Source: Labyrinthula sp. Ha (taxonomy: Eukaryota > Sar > Bigyra > Labyrinthulida > Labyrinthulaceae). Taken from it: a DNA stretch of 64,000 nucleotides. Under the pieces are notes generated by a model. That model searched no databases and was not told where the DNA came from. It was given only the letters and a program-made list of their open reading frames with translations. Location of the stretch: the NCBI GenBank assembly GCA_015227615.1, contig JAALGZ010000020.1, positions 1-64,000 of the forward strand, given 5' to 3'. Each line of letters begins with the position of its first letter. The stretch's first letter is position 1. Of this stretch, positions 23,744 to 36,900 are shown one piece after another. Position numbers and translations under genes: made by a program.

Positions 23744-26700
23744 AGAAGAATTGTCTAGCACAGTTAGTTTTACTGTGTTTTATAAATACGTCGTCTGGGA
23801 CTTTTAAAGATGTAGTACAAAAAATAAATTATGGAATTCAAGTATTTTGGGAAATAATTGCAAAATGAGACTTGAGTTTAAGGCGTGGATTTCTTAACAA
23901 AATCAGTGATGTGCAGAATGGTGATTTCCATACTTGTAGTGAACTTTACTTTGTTCTAAACCTTTTCTAAGTTTAGCCCAAGGTACCAAATAAACAATAA
24001 AAGTTAAAACATAATGATTAATTGTTTTATTTTGTTTAGTCTATGTCATTGCATTAACGTCTGTCTTTAGTCAAACTTAATCCTTGAAGTTTAAGTGGGC
24101 GTACGCCTTTACAAATGACCTCTTATTATTAGGCCCTCTTTCCTCACTCTGCCATGAATGAATATAAGGATGGATTTAACTACTTTTGCATGTCTTAAAT
24201 ATAGATGCATTGAAGGGTGTCCAAGTTATGAAAAAGAGGCTACGACATTTGCAATGAAAGTTTCAATCATCTATTTGAGTGCAAAATTTGAGAAAACACA
24301 TATTTAAATGTACAAGAGAAAAATTTAAGTCTAATAGCTCCTAAGTAACCAATGCCATATTCCAGGCCTTTGAAGAGACCCTTCATCCAGAGACCTTGTT
24401 GCAAACAGAGCATCTTCCAAATGTACAGGCTGACTCTAAATATTTATTTAACAACTGCTTAGAGCAGCCTTTCCTTTGTTATTTAAGAAAGGTGCAGTAT
24501 TTGAAGCTTGATTTTCATAGAATGTCTATAAACAAAGACGTTCGTTTAAGTATAGTGACCGCTTGTTCCATTTTTAAATCTTCAAAATTTTCACCTCTTT
24601 AAACCAATGAAGTGTATACCCTAAGTTGAAAATAGTTTGAAACAGCTAAAATCGTGCTTGAAGCATCCCAAATTGCCAAAGAAGCCGAATAAATAATTAT
24701 TATTACTGTTGATTGGTCTCTTCTTGACATGATCTTCTGAACCCGATTGTCTTTCTACAGGCTTCGTTTTTATTAATTTTCTGCTTGGTTGTTCTTATGA
24801 GTCTTAATTTTAGACAATCAAAGAATTGATCCAGTAAGAATTAGGATTATTTAACTCCGAAGTCAGAATATCCAATTCGCTAAGATTACGGTACGAGCTC
24901 TAACCAGTCCCATGCAAAGGTTAAAGTGGTGTGATATATCTAGAACAATCGAATTTGTTGCAAGTTTTACATCTTGTATTCTCCCAAAAAATTTTTGAAA
25001 TAATATAGTCGAGTTTAACAAGGGGAAATTATTGCGCTTTAGCTTTCTGGTATGTATGAAAATTGTTAATAACTTGAAAAACCGAAACAACTTCGACAAA
25101 TTGTTGCGAATTCATGTTATAGTTACTCTAAACATATTTAACACTTTTGACTTTCAAACTTTTTGCATATGCAAACTAACAAACTCTGCAAAATAGTTTC
25201 TTGAAGAATTGTGGCTTAAGAGAAGAGTACGTGTATGAAGTCACAACTCCAGTAAGAATACTTCTCTATGAAAGGATTTTTTAGTGAGGATCCAGATTCT
25301 ATATTTTCATCTAAAAGTAGGGGTATATAAAAATGTCGCTATTGATTCCTTGCGTAGTCCACAATTATAAGCACCAAGTAAAATAACTTCCTCTAGTATA
25401 TCACACTGATTTGTAGTAGCAGTTTCTTGAACCCAGTTTTTTTAGCGGATTTATGTTGAAGGAAGTGTTAATCTAGGGCTGGAATTAAGTTTCTTCCACA
25501 ATAACCTATTACTAATTTCAACGAATATTTTTATAACTGTGGCGAAATTCTATAGAAAATAGATTTTGCGAGAGTCTGTCAACAACACATGTACCACTAA
25601 GTTTTTGGGTGCTATGGTTAAAATATATTCTCAGTTCTAAATACGTATGATCTGAAAGCATTTAGAACGTTATTTCCATTGTAATGAATTTTATGTGTTT
25701 TCTTGATAACATAACAACAAGTCCTGACTCTATTCGGGGAAGAATGGTACAAAATGGTGCTAGAAGGGGTTAATATTGAAAATCTTTCTTCAAGAATTGG
25801 AGGTTAATCGGATGTTAGGCCATATTAGAAAGCGGGTTGAACTTGGTGGATTTGAACCTAACCTACGCTCCAAATATAAATGTTGTTCTTACTGAAATTG
25901 ATAAATTCTGCTGAAAACAACCATCTACACTGAGCCAATATATAATACCTAGTATCATGTTAAGAGTGCCATAGTACGATTTAATAGTTCATTTAGATTC
26001 TATGAGATGTCTCGCACATATAGTTTCTTCTTGTGTTATGAGCAGGGTCTGGCAAAAAAAAATTAACAATTCTAGGTTTTGCCAAACTGCATTTTTTTTC
26101 AAAAATATACCAACAGAGTAGTGCCAATTAACAAATAAGGCAAAGGTCCCAGGAAGGGGCTTGGTGACATTTGGCAAATAATTCTCTTTATACTGAGTAT
26201 TTATATGGCGGCAAAGTAAGATATTATTTTACTGTCGTACTTTCAAGGTAGTATTGCTAGGTAAACTCACCTTATCTTAGTTGCTTAGAGTGACTTTCGC
26301 CTTCAATGCTAGCTCTCAAGAATTATGTGGTATTGTAAGGTAGCTCAGATATGTCATGCCACCTTCGAGGAAAAAAAATCTCATCCCGCGCAGTTAAAGC
26401 TCTACCAGTTCTCTGAATATTACAGAGTTTAATCCTGTATAAGACTTAAGCATGGAAATAAGAATCTGCTATAGTTTATAGATGGCTTTAATCTCAAATG
26501 AAAATATTTGTTACTGTCCCTTGAGAAAACTGTCTCATCATATCAATGATATCGATAAGTTGGGGCGGAAGCGGATTCTTGAACCTTAGCGGCTGAAAAT
26601 GCAGAAAGAAAAGATGAATACTATCACATCGAGGGAAATCTACCGAAGAAGTGAGCTTAACTCGTATTAATCACTAATCTCAGTTAGATATACTTCATCA

Positions 26701-28070
26701 GGCCGCCGACTGTTCGTGCTAATTAATGTTCAGGATTTCTAAGATACAAGAGATATACGAAGTAGTAAAATCAAACAGATGACATATAAGTAGTCCATTT
26801 TTTCTCTAATCAAGAATTTTAGTTTGGTATGTTGCATTATATGTTGTCACACCATGCAATATTATTCCTAGATTGAGCCCAAAACCTATGGCATAGCACT
26901 AGTGTCAACCCATTCTAGTGTATCTGTGTGACTCTTCTGTGAGCTTAAATACTGTCACAAGAGATAATTGTTGCTTTGAACAATTTCCTGTTACCGCATT
27001 TCCTTAACTTTGCATATTCAGCAAATTTGAAAATGATGCCTAGCCTCGTAGGATTCTTCTTTTCAAATAAATACAATTCCCCCAAGCTCTCTTATGTTAC
27101 CCAAGGTGGAACTAAGAAATTCAGGCTTATGAAAAGCCAGGTAAGTTAGCAGCTTTTACTACATACCTTAGCTTATGCAATATAGCACGGCAAGAAAAAT
27201 AAGCACATTTGTGTCCCTCATACAGACACATTTGTGCTCGTTTGGTTGTACTCTCTTGCGCTAAAAGCTCAAGATATACCCCCTAGTCTTATTTAGGTCA
27301 GGTTAAAGTATTTGTGGCCTAGGTCAAGGAAAGCTTTGTAATAAAAAACATATCGTCTTGAATTACGGTCTCTCAGACTGCGGGATAAAAAAAATGGTTG
27401 TATTAATGGTCAAGCTTAGCGTGAGTTATTAACAGTACACTGACTGAGGAGCATTTGTATTGGCATCTTAATTAGTTCGTCTTCAGTAAAATACTAATTA
27501 GAAGCAGGAAAATACTTGTACAACTATCCCAAAATACATTGAACAGAATCTAACCTAGGAGCGCTGAATGTGTTCTCATTTAGTACTCATTAGGACTCTG
27601 GAGCAATTATTATAATGACTAAGCGAGACAGAGTGAATCTTTATACCACATTGAATCAGCAACAAGTGAGTATCGAGAATCTCTTGGGTTAATTTTGAGT
27701 GACCAATTAACTGAGTTTCATTGAGTGGGGAATGACGAACTCAGTGACGAATCACTGAGAATTCATTTTTAAATTCCTAAGGATTTTTTTTTAAATTCTT
27801 GATGATCTAAGAAATTCTAATAATCTACTTTGAGTGAATTTGAATTTGAGTATCTTCGATATCTTTATGAGTAATTTTTTTCACTCTGCATATCTAGACT
27901 CATATGTTTATCTTTCACATCTCTTTTGGCGGAAGTCTTGAAAATAGATTGAGCAAAATTATTTAATTATGCCACGTCATATAAGTTAATTAAACTAAAC
28001 ATACTGAAACGAAAGATCTAAACGAAAACATAGTAAGAAAAAGCAAGAGTTTAAGAATAAGATAACGTTC
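23744..28070. other. Gene desert of about 4.3 kb between divergent genes
   Basis: This AT-rich spacer lies between the membrane-protein gene and the ROCO gene. Its longest frames (78 codons at 24863-25099 on minus, 68 at 24396-24602 on plus, 62 at 25989-26177 on minus) show no domain and are at chance level. A tRNA B-box-like sequence at about 25846 does not fold into a T-arm. A cluster of TGAGT motifs near 27690-27905 is listed separately. Confidence 0.6.
27690..27905. promoter_or_regulatory. TGAGT/ACTCA-rich cluster upstream of the ROCO gene
   Basis: Within about 215 bp the pentamer TGAGT or its complement ACTCA occurs roughly ten times, if near variants such as CACTC are counted. The cluster sits 170-380 bp before the ROCO start codon. 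TGAGTCA-type half-sites are classic bZIP targets, so a regulatory role is possible. A similar but sparser set of GACTCA motifs lies near 45790-46080. This is an inference from motif density only. Confidence 0.25.
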
Positions 28071-30896
28071 ATGTGTGAATACGGGGAGTTTTTGTGGGAA
28101 AATGCCGGGGATTTAGCAGAAGCAAGCCGTCTTTTATTAACGGGAGCAAACGGTATGAACCTTCCGTCTATTTAGTATAGGGATTAACTGCTGGGGAGTT
28201 TCGTTGGATGAACATGTAGGAACATTCTTGTATTTATTAACATCAGAAAGTATAAGTCTAGAAAAACGTTTCATTTCAAATAATGTTCTTCAAAGTTTGA
28301 GCTCTACAAGAATCGTGCAAAACTCTGGAGGTGGAAATCTAGAAGCGTTGAGCTTGTCAGAAACTAAAATGAAATCTTCTTGTATACTGCTTCGTGCAAT
28401 TTGCTCACATGCACATTTACGCTATCTAGACTTGAGAAAGAACAATATTTGTTGTAAAGGAGCAAAGCTAATTGCCGAAGGTTTGAAAGTTAATCCACCT
28501 TTAGAAGAACTTCTACTCTCTTTCAACAACATTAAATCTTCGGGTGGGGTAAAGCTTGCAAAATCTCTGGTGTTCAATGATAATCTTGTGCGTTTGGATC
28601 TTACCCGAAATAAAATAGGAAATAAAGCAGTAAAGGAGTTTCATAAGAAACTTAAAGTAAACAATACTCTCTGTGGTCTTAGTTTACGGCAAAACAACAT
28701 CTTTCATATTCGAACTTTATACAAGATTCATTTTCAGTTGAAGAGAAATCAAAAACGAAGAGAAAGAAGTGAACTTGAAGGGAAAAAGATCTTACAAAGT
28801 GTTGCAGGAGCTAAGAACCAAATTCATGTTCGGAGTTTGCGAGAGAAGTTGATCATTGTGGGAGAGTCTAATTCTGGTGTTACTTCTTTGATACAAACTA
28901 TACTCAATCTTCAATATACCTCTCCTAAAAAAGATGAGATCAGTGTTCTAAAGGCAAAAATAGAAGATGGAAAGTGGAGTCTTCTTAATCAATCAGAACG
29001 TCGCAACTTAGCTCTTCATGTCATTCTTTTTTTATTTCTTATTTGTAGATAATTGCACGAACAGTAGCTAAGAAACTCCAGCAACCTGATACTCAGAAGA
29101 TTGAAACTCCTCGTAGATATTTCTCTGCAGTGGATATTTTATCTTCAAGAAATAGTACTGAGCATATGAACCAACCTGTTTTAGAGTCTATATTTTCAAG
29201 TCGGCGAAAAAAAAAGATTAAATCCAGCTTCCGATCCAATAAAATTAATCGCAAGAGAGCAGCTACAAACGTCCTAGAATTATCAAAAAATCTAGCGGCA
29301 TCAAGACCAGATAGTAAGGCACAAGAAACTGACGAGTCTATTCAAGATGTATTTGTAAACCAGTATCGATCGTATTATAGCTTTTTAAAACAGACAACAA
29401 AAGTCTCCAAAGCAATTTATGTAAATATTTTTGACTTATCTCATGCTGATCAATTTATTTGGAAAAGTATTGTTGAAATGAACAATGGTGTATTTGTTAT
29501 TGTATTTGATTTGCGGAAGATGTGTGGGTCTCAAGGCTTTGAAGCAGAGGATAAAGAGATTTGTCTCAGACATCTTAGGGATAAGCTTTCATTAGTTTGG
29601 AACTTGTGCGCTGTCAACATTTGTTTTGTTGGTGCATTTTATTCCAAGCTCAGAGAAAAAAGTGTAACCGAAAATCTTCGCGAAGTAGATGATTTACTTC
29701 AAATTACTATGCAAACTATAATAGGGTATTCTGAGACAAAGCTGCGACTTATTAGAAACACATCCCAACTGCTTAGCTTTTTCCCCATTGACAGTGTTTC
29801 GAAGTACGGAATTTCAACCCTATTGTCTTGCCTTGAAGATGCATTACAAAAAGAAGAACAGTTATGTAATCATTGCTTAAATGAAGAAATGTTTCCTATT
29901 GCTTGGATAAGAATATTAGAGCAGCTCGAACTTAAGACAGAGCCTTACATTTCCTTAACAGAATACGTCAATTCTGCAAAGCTCTGTGGAATTACAACAA
30001 ATAGGGATCTGGAACGGAGTTTAAAATACTTAGGGAAACGTGGACATTTCCTTTATTTTGGGGAAACTTTTGATAAGTTCAATATCCCAGAACCTTTTCT
30101 GTTTCTTGATATTGCGTGGTTCATTAATCTTGTTTCTTCACTGTTAGACACTGGCAAGACTAGAAAAATATTCCTACAGCACGCCGTTGAATCTCTAAAC
30201 CCTGCTTTATTCGATGAAGTTAGAACTTTGTATTCAACCGGTATGAGTTCTGTACGGTTAATAGAATTTATGCTTGGGTTGAGCGAAGTTCCATCCAAAA
30301 TGCGGAGGTATATAATTCATGTGATGCAACAACTCAATATTGTGTCTGATTTTTTCTTCGGTGGGAGTCGAGATGATATTCAGTGGTGCTACTTAAGAAG
30401 TTACGTTCCATTCCGACGGAAGCCAAATTTTAATCCTGAAGCCTTTTCTAGCACCGTGATCTCCTCAAATTGCACAACGATATTACAAGTTCTAGGGCGA
30501 ATCTCTCAAGGAATCAATGTAATTGGCCAACAGCACCCAAGCAAGAGAGGTCATATCTCTCATTTCTGTACCGACGAAAATATGGTAGCTATAAAGATTA
30601 TAACTGGAGATGAAGAATTGATCATTGCCTTTGTTGAACTAAGAAAGGAGTTTGAAGTAAAATTGTCTTGCAGCACAACGTTGATTGGAGAAAAAATATT
30701 GCTTCTTCAGGTAGTTCTTCAGCCATTGTTCACCTCTAAGTTGGAACTGATTGGCGAGCAGGGGTGCTATAACGCTTCGAACCCAGCTCTGAAGGACGCA
30801 GCGATAGAACAAACGGAAAAAACAAAATCCAGCAAAATGTCAATAGACTTCGCAAGTGCACGGTCACTTCTGCTAAGAGAGGGTTTATTTTCATAG
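28071..30896 (+). CDS. LRR-Roc-COR (ROCO family) protein with degenerate G domain
   Basis: This protein is built like the ROCO family (relatives of LRRK2 and slime-mould Roco proteins) but has no kinase domain. Two short introns (28153-28180, 29020-29048) join three exons into a 922-aa product beginning MCEYGEFLWENAG. Leucine-rich repeats of the ribonuclease-inhibitor type span about residues 105-215 (LRYLDLRKNNI, LEELLLSFNNI, LVRLDLTRNKI, LCGLSLRQNNI). A Roc-like segment follows from about 250. The COR domain (about 585-805) is clear from RSLKYLGKRGHFLYF, FLFLDIAWFINLVSSLL and RRYIIHVMQQLNIVS. The P-loop reads GESNSGVTS, with Val where the Lys should be, and the DxxG and THxD motifs are also absent, so GTP binding is doubtful. 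The gene converges on the BEACH gene with 29 bp between stops. Confidence 0.85.
28153..28180 (+). other. 28-nt intron 1 of the ROCO gene
   Basis: The intron runs GTATGA to GTATAG. It joins the ATG-containing exon at 28071 to the LRR frame in phase 1. An internal TTTAG is an alternative acceptor, but using it would bring in an immediate stop. If retained, an in-frame TAG results. Confidence 0.65.
29020..29048 (+). other. 29-nt intron 2 of the ROCO gene
   Basis: The intron runs GTCATT to TTTGTAG, with a pyrimidine-rich centre. It links two long open frames of the same protein in phase 0. Retention leads to a TAA directly after the acceptor. Confidence 0.8.
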
Positions 30897-30925
30897 CGTA
30901 ATTCTTAATGAAAATGAGTTGGTTG

Positions 30926-33900
30926 TTATAAGTACACCCACACTATATGTACATTTTGGCTATAAGGGGAAATATAAACGGATTCGACTCTTCGACCTTC
31001 AAATACCTCTGTTTTTATTAATCTGACTCTCCTGCTGCTAATATAAAAAACACACAATTTGCCTAAACTCATTAAGCACAAGTATCCAAATTCCTTAGAA
31101 AACCCGATCTGTTGGGTTTGGGTAGTAAAGAGTAGAGAAAGAACATGAGCCGGTATAATTCCAGGTCTCAACAGCGTTATTGGACTAAATCGAACTTTAT
31201 ATGACTGAATAATAGGAGTGTGTACGAAAATTTTGCCCCTGTTATTTGATGGGGCATGAAAAAGTTGGTCAGGACATTGACCGAAGGCAGAAATTTGTAG
31301 TTTCGTGGCTTCTTTTGTCTTTTCATCTTCGATTTTTGAAAAGTCAACAACGTTGGGGTACGTGAGATAGTAGAATAGGTTCTTCGCTTCTAACGCAGCC
31401 TCTCCACGTTGTTTAAACCCAAAGATCAAATCAACCCAGTGATGAAGGGAGTTAGAAACAAACTCCGACTCTAGCGCTTCTCGCATTATTCTAATGAAGT
31501 TCACATACGGACCCTGGTCCCCAGGTTTGTTATGAGCCCAAGGTGGCAAAATAACATTGTCGCATTGAACCCCGTCCTGTGTTTTCCCTAAGTCCCACCT
31601 CCCACCATTAAGCAGAAAGTTTGAATCTGAGTAGAACTGAGGAACTAGTTCCTTAACTTCAGTTAAACTTGTGGTACAGAGTTTCCATGCTTCAGGAACT
31701 GAGTTGAAAAGCCTATTTAATAAATACTTTTGGAATCAATACCTATCTGGGTAGTCGAAATGCCCCTGTTGTAGTTTTATGTGCAAAGATGTGAAAGGTT
31801 CTTGCCTAAGTAGAAAGTATAATACTACCCCACCCATTGTTGAATAATGACTACCATATAAGAATTTTGGCATTTCACCAAGGTCCTCGCCTAAAGAATC
31901 ATACCGCTCCTGGAACTCAGTAAATCTTTCTGGGTTAAGAGCACCAACTGGGAGGGAAAGATCCCTATAATTACTCTTATCTTGCAGGTCCAAGTTAGGC
32001 GACTCTAAAGGAAAGAACAAAAATTTCTGAATACCGTAATTCGAGATTATCCAGGGGAATATCGGGTATTGACAAAGGTCTTTTTCACTTCTACCACCAA
32101 GTCTGTTAAGTTCAAGCAAATAATCATAATTGGATATTTGCCTTTCTCTCCATGCCTTGATTACAGCTTCTAGCCGTATTTTTATTTCATTCTCCTTAAG
32201 GATATCCTTTCTGTTAATAAGGCCTAAGAATTTCTTTCTTGTTGCCTCATCTTCAAACGCGAAAAAGAACGAAACAGTTCTAAATATATTGCAGTGTAAA
32301 AGAACTACCTGCTGCTACTATACTCCTCTATGTGACTATGCGTTTCGTTGACGAATATCTCCACAGCTCTTTCCTCAGCCTCAAACCTGCGTTTGTAAAC
32401 CTGAAGAAAATTCTTAAGAGGTAAGCATTGACGAAAACGTCTCTTACTTGTGCCGTACAAGAACTGAGATTTTATGTTGTTGTATATTATTTCACTCACA
32501 CGAGAAGATTCGTGTTCCTTTCGATATTTCCTACTTTGGGGGGACTCGACTTGTTTATGGCTCAACTGTTGAAGGTCACTAAATGTTAATAGGAGAAGAG
32601 AAACACCTAAGATTGCTTCCTTGCTTCAGGAACACAGCTTTTTCAATCGCTGAAGGGTCTGGGTCAAAATACAGCGCATGATTTGATACAATTATACGAC
32701 CTTCAACTATGTTAGCTGGTTTCACCTTTATACATCGGAACCCCATAAAAACATACTCCGGCTCAACATCGTACCCAGGATTCGAATTTCCAACCTTTGG
32801 CCATGGAGTAGGTTGTTCACGTCTTACAGCAGAAGGCGCACGATTAACCCAACTCAAAGGTGTTATTTTTCTTCTCCGAACGACTCGTGGCGAAGAAAGA
32901 TCTGACCACTGTAGGTCGTTGTGTTCCAGTACTTCATCAAAGTTGTCTATAGTAGCTTGCTCAGTTTCGATACCTGGATTGTCCAGCGACTCTTCTTCAG
33001 AGAGCGATGAAGTTTCATCATCGCTACTGTTTTTAAAGTTGAACTTTTTAATATTAGGCAACGACTCTTGACTCGATTCATTCTCACCTGCGCTTAAGTT
33101 CAGAGAGTTATCTGTATACTTACCTTTAATTGGAGTTCTAGAGAGAAAATCTAAGTTCAAGTCACCCCATTTCTTAGTTTGAGCATTTTCCTCAAAGGAG
33201 CTGGCAGCAGTGGGCAAAAAGGACGAAAATGATAGCCCATAATGCTGCATGCCATTAACATTTCTCTTAACCACATTATTTAGCTTTGAATGCGAATAGG
33301 AGGTCCCTATAGTGTACAAACCCAACCTACTAAAGCTGTAGTTCGAGAAGTCCGCCTCAAGACGGTTAAACCGACCATTATTTCGCAACATAAACTTTGG
33401 GTTTGATGCATACACAAAACTTTCAATGTCAGCGCTAATTTTTTGCAAGTGTTGCATGTAATGTTTTCGCTTAATGGAGCTGTGAAAGCTCAACAAGAAG
33501 AGCCTTTCCTGGTTCCGCTTTATCATTGTCGTTAGAGCCCGTTTGGTTGATTTTGGGAGGCCAACTGGTTTTTTGGCTGCAACATCAAATTCAGACTCTA
33601 GATTTATCCCATAGGCGACATTGAAAGAAGTAAAACTTTGCTCGACCCCCCTGCTATTGTTAACGGTTTCATCAAAAATATCTTTTTGAAGAAGCATCAT
33701 TTCTATGAAGGACTGCAATACAAGTTCTGTTTGCGAATCGGATTCAAAAGCGCCCTTCGCCCCGTCCTTTAATTGGATGATATAGTCCAAGAGAACCCTT
33801 TCATGACTTGGTTTCCGAGCTTTAGACGCATCTAGAAGTTTCTCTAGAAAAAAAATAAGCAAACCTTTCACAAATTGGTTTCCTAGTGTTTCCTTCTTTT

Positions 33901-36900
33901 CGCGAAAAGAATCCAAACTATATAGAGCGTAAAAAGAGTTTGACAGGTAAACAAGAGAGGTTTGTGAAATGGTTTCATCTGCGATAGTTTGGTCTGTGAG
34001 AGTGAGCACATTTATGCAGAGTAGAAAACACAGAAACAAACTGTTCAACCTTGTCGCCCAAGCACTATCCTCTGGTAGGACACTTGTATCCAATTTAAGC
34101 CAGTCAAGGGGCCGCATATGGAGTAAGCTATTCAAGTATGTAACACATAATGTAGTGCAGTTCGGTATGTAGCTCTGATTAGAATTTATGACTGCAGGGG
34201 GCTTCTTCCAAACTAGTTCAAATTTACTCAACAAGATGGATACCTTTCTAGTATCTGAGTCTCGCAGTGCAGTGAGCAAGGTTTTTTGCCTCTTGGGAAA
34301 GCTGAATTCTACATAAATTGCTGTTAAATCTTTGCTTGAACAGAACTCTCCAACCAAATATTTTAGCCTTTCCTTGAACCAAATAAAAACAGTTTTGTTT
34401 TCTGCGCTTAAACCTAGCTCCGACTGTTCTGCTAGGTGTACCTTTCTATCGTATTGATCTTTGTAGTATATGCAGATGCAGTCTGGGACCCGATTCTTTG
34501 TCCACACAATACTTAACTTTAGGCCGACCAGGCGATCACGTTCTGAATTATGGAGCGATTGTAAACAAATTTTGATTAGCAATTTGTTTTCACTGCCTGT
34601 GAATAATTTATTGTCTCCAATTTGTTCCAAAGATGTACCAGAGTTCTCATCTGCATTCCAGTTCAGCAATTCTGAGTCAGCAGGTACAAAACCCTCCATG
34701 GCAAAGCCACTAATAGGAATAACTACTTTGTACGTAAGAACGTCTGACAATTTCGCAAAGTTGGGAACATAAGAAAAGCTTGTAACAAATAAGTCAGTTT
34801 TCTCCATGGACATGAACTTGTTCAAAACATTAATGAGTAATCTACTCAATAAATTTGTGCAAATTTTCCAACCTACATTATTTTCCTCCATGTTTACGGT
34901 TCCATTACAAATTTGATTAAGGTAGACAATAAAGAAAGCACCAGATATTTGATTTCTACTCGATCGAGGATAATACGCTTCTAATCTAGCTGAGTCTGCG
35001 CTCAAACTAGTATTTGTCTTGGAATGTAAGTCAGGTACGTTACAGAACAGCAGAGTAAGTATAAAAGAGAAAACCTTCATTAAGTAACTGAAAATAGAGT
35101 TTAAACTTGGTTCCTCTAGCCTGAGCAAAGAGTCAGACCAGGACAAGAAGAAAGAGACTATATTACTCGAGTTTAAGAAATCTTGGTATCTTTGCGTTTC
35201 TGCTTCATGGAAAACAGTTAAGATAACCAAAAAATTTTCAAACACTAATCGACTTAGCTGAAGCTTTGCTTCATTTTTGGTATCGTTGAGGACGGAGCTA
35301 AGTGTAGCATCCAACATTTGAAATAGCAAAGGGGCGAAGATTGGCCGAACTTCCGAAAAGGGAGAGTGAGGACCAGGAAAAATTAAGTCAAAAATTGTTT
35401 CTGCAAGATCGGTACTTACAGTTCCTTCCCGTTTCAAAGATGGATTTCGCCTTCTCGATTTTGCTGGAAAAAGACATCGCAGAATAATACCTACATGAAT
35501 TTGCCCAAATAGGCTTCTGGTCTCTGAAGTCTCGCTCTGAGTATTAAGCTCATGGTTAATGTCATACAAGATCTTTGACGACAGCAGCTTGAAAAATAGG
35601 TCACGGCGCTTTACATACCTAGGATGATTGCTTCTCAATACGAGAAGACCAAACCATTGCGAATTCTTAATGCCAAATTCAGTCTCAGGTTGGTGGGAGC
35701 TCGTTTCCCTAGTTTCAGCACTTCTACTGCCGAGACCTAATAACAGCTCAACACCACCAACCTTCTCAAGTAACTCATATTTATGGCACTGTTGGTCTAC
35801 TGAAGTGTTCAACCAAGCTGACAACAAAGGAACCGCAAAATCATTGTCTCGATTCATTGCCAGAAAAACAATCAACTGAAGAATTTCTCCCGCACTAAAA
35901 CCTGACTTTGTTAAATTATACCTCTGATTGACCTTTCCAGTATTGGTTAAACCTACTCCATAAATTTGCGAGAGCTGGGATGAAGAAACTAACGAAAAAA
36001 GAGAATTCGCTAGCTTTTTGAGAGAGTATTTCAAATTGTGCTGCCCGCTTTGCTGAATAATTCTTGGTATAACTTGTTTCGAGAGCGCATAGAACATATC
36101 TAAGAAGCGCTGCGTCCCGATAACTAACCTCGTCAGAGTTGGGTTCTGTGACATGAGTTTTGTGCATAGTTCAACCCAATATTGAAATGCAGAAGTCATC
36201 TCTGTTGCACTAACTCTACAGAGAAAACCAGGATTGAAGACTAATTCCTTTAGACAACTAGAAACAATTTGAAAACCCTGAGGCTGTTCAGCAATTGCAT
36301 GAAAGTTAGCATCCTTATCTTCTAAATCAAGTCCAAGCTTATATAGAGCACTTAAGACCTCTAAACCCACTGTGCTAAAATTCTCTACAAGAAACCTCAA
36401 GAATTGAAACCCCCCTAGTTGCTCGAACTGGCGTAAGAAATAGATACTTTTCTTATGAAAGCTTAAACCTTTGCCAATGAAACTTAATAGCAGAGCCTGA
36501 TTTTTTGAGTTTACAGCAGTTGATAGAGGAGAGTGTAGAGAAACTTTTGATGTATGCTCAGTAAGTTTAACAAACGAGAGCACGGGATTTGGTACGTGGA
36601 TTTGCATCAGTGTATTACGACAAAACTTTGTGTCAAGACCTTTGGAAACAAGAATGAAAAGATTTTCTAGGTCAATGAACTCTAATAGAGCCAACTGCTT
36701 TTTTGCTAAAACACTAGAAACAGAAACATGGGTGTTGTAGCACGCTATTCTACTATTTGCGAATAGTCCATCATTTTTGAGGTGAGGATAGGTTGCGACA
36801 AGCTTGTCTCGATAAATTCCCTTTGTACCAGATACCGGTTTGCTTTCTTCTTTGACAGTTGTTAAAATTTCATAGCATGGAAGATGAGCGTTATTAATCA

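Noticed and set aside
25780-25860. tRNA-like B box on the minus strand (GGTTCAAATCC)
   Set aside because: The bases flanking the loop pair at only two of five T-stem positions, and no acceptor stem or A box is found at the right distance.
28204-30896. Two separate genes at the ROCO locus
   Set aside because: A 29-nt GT...AG intron joins the two frames in phase 0, and together they give the expected LRR-Roc-COR order.
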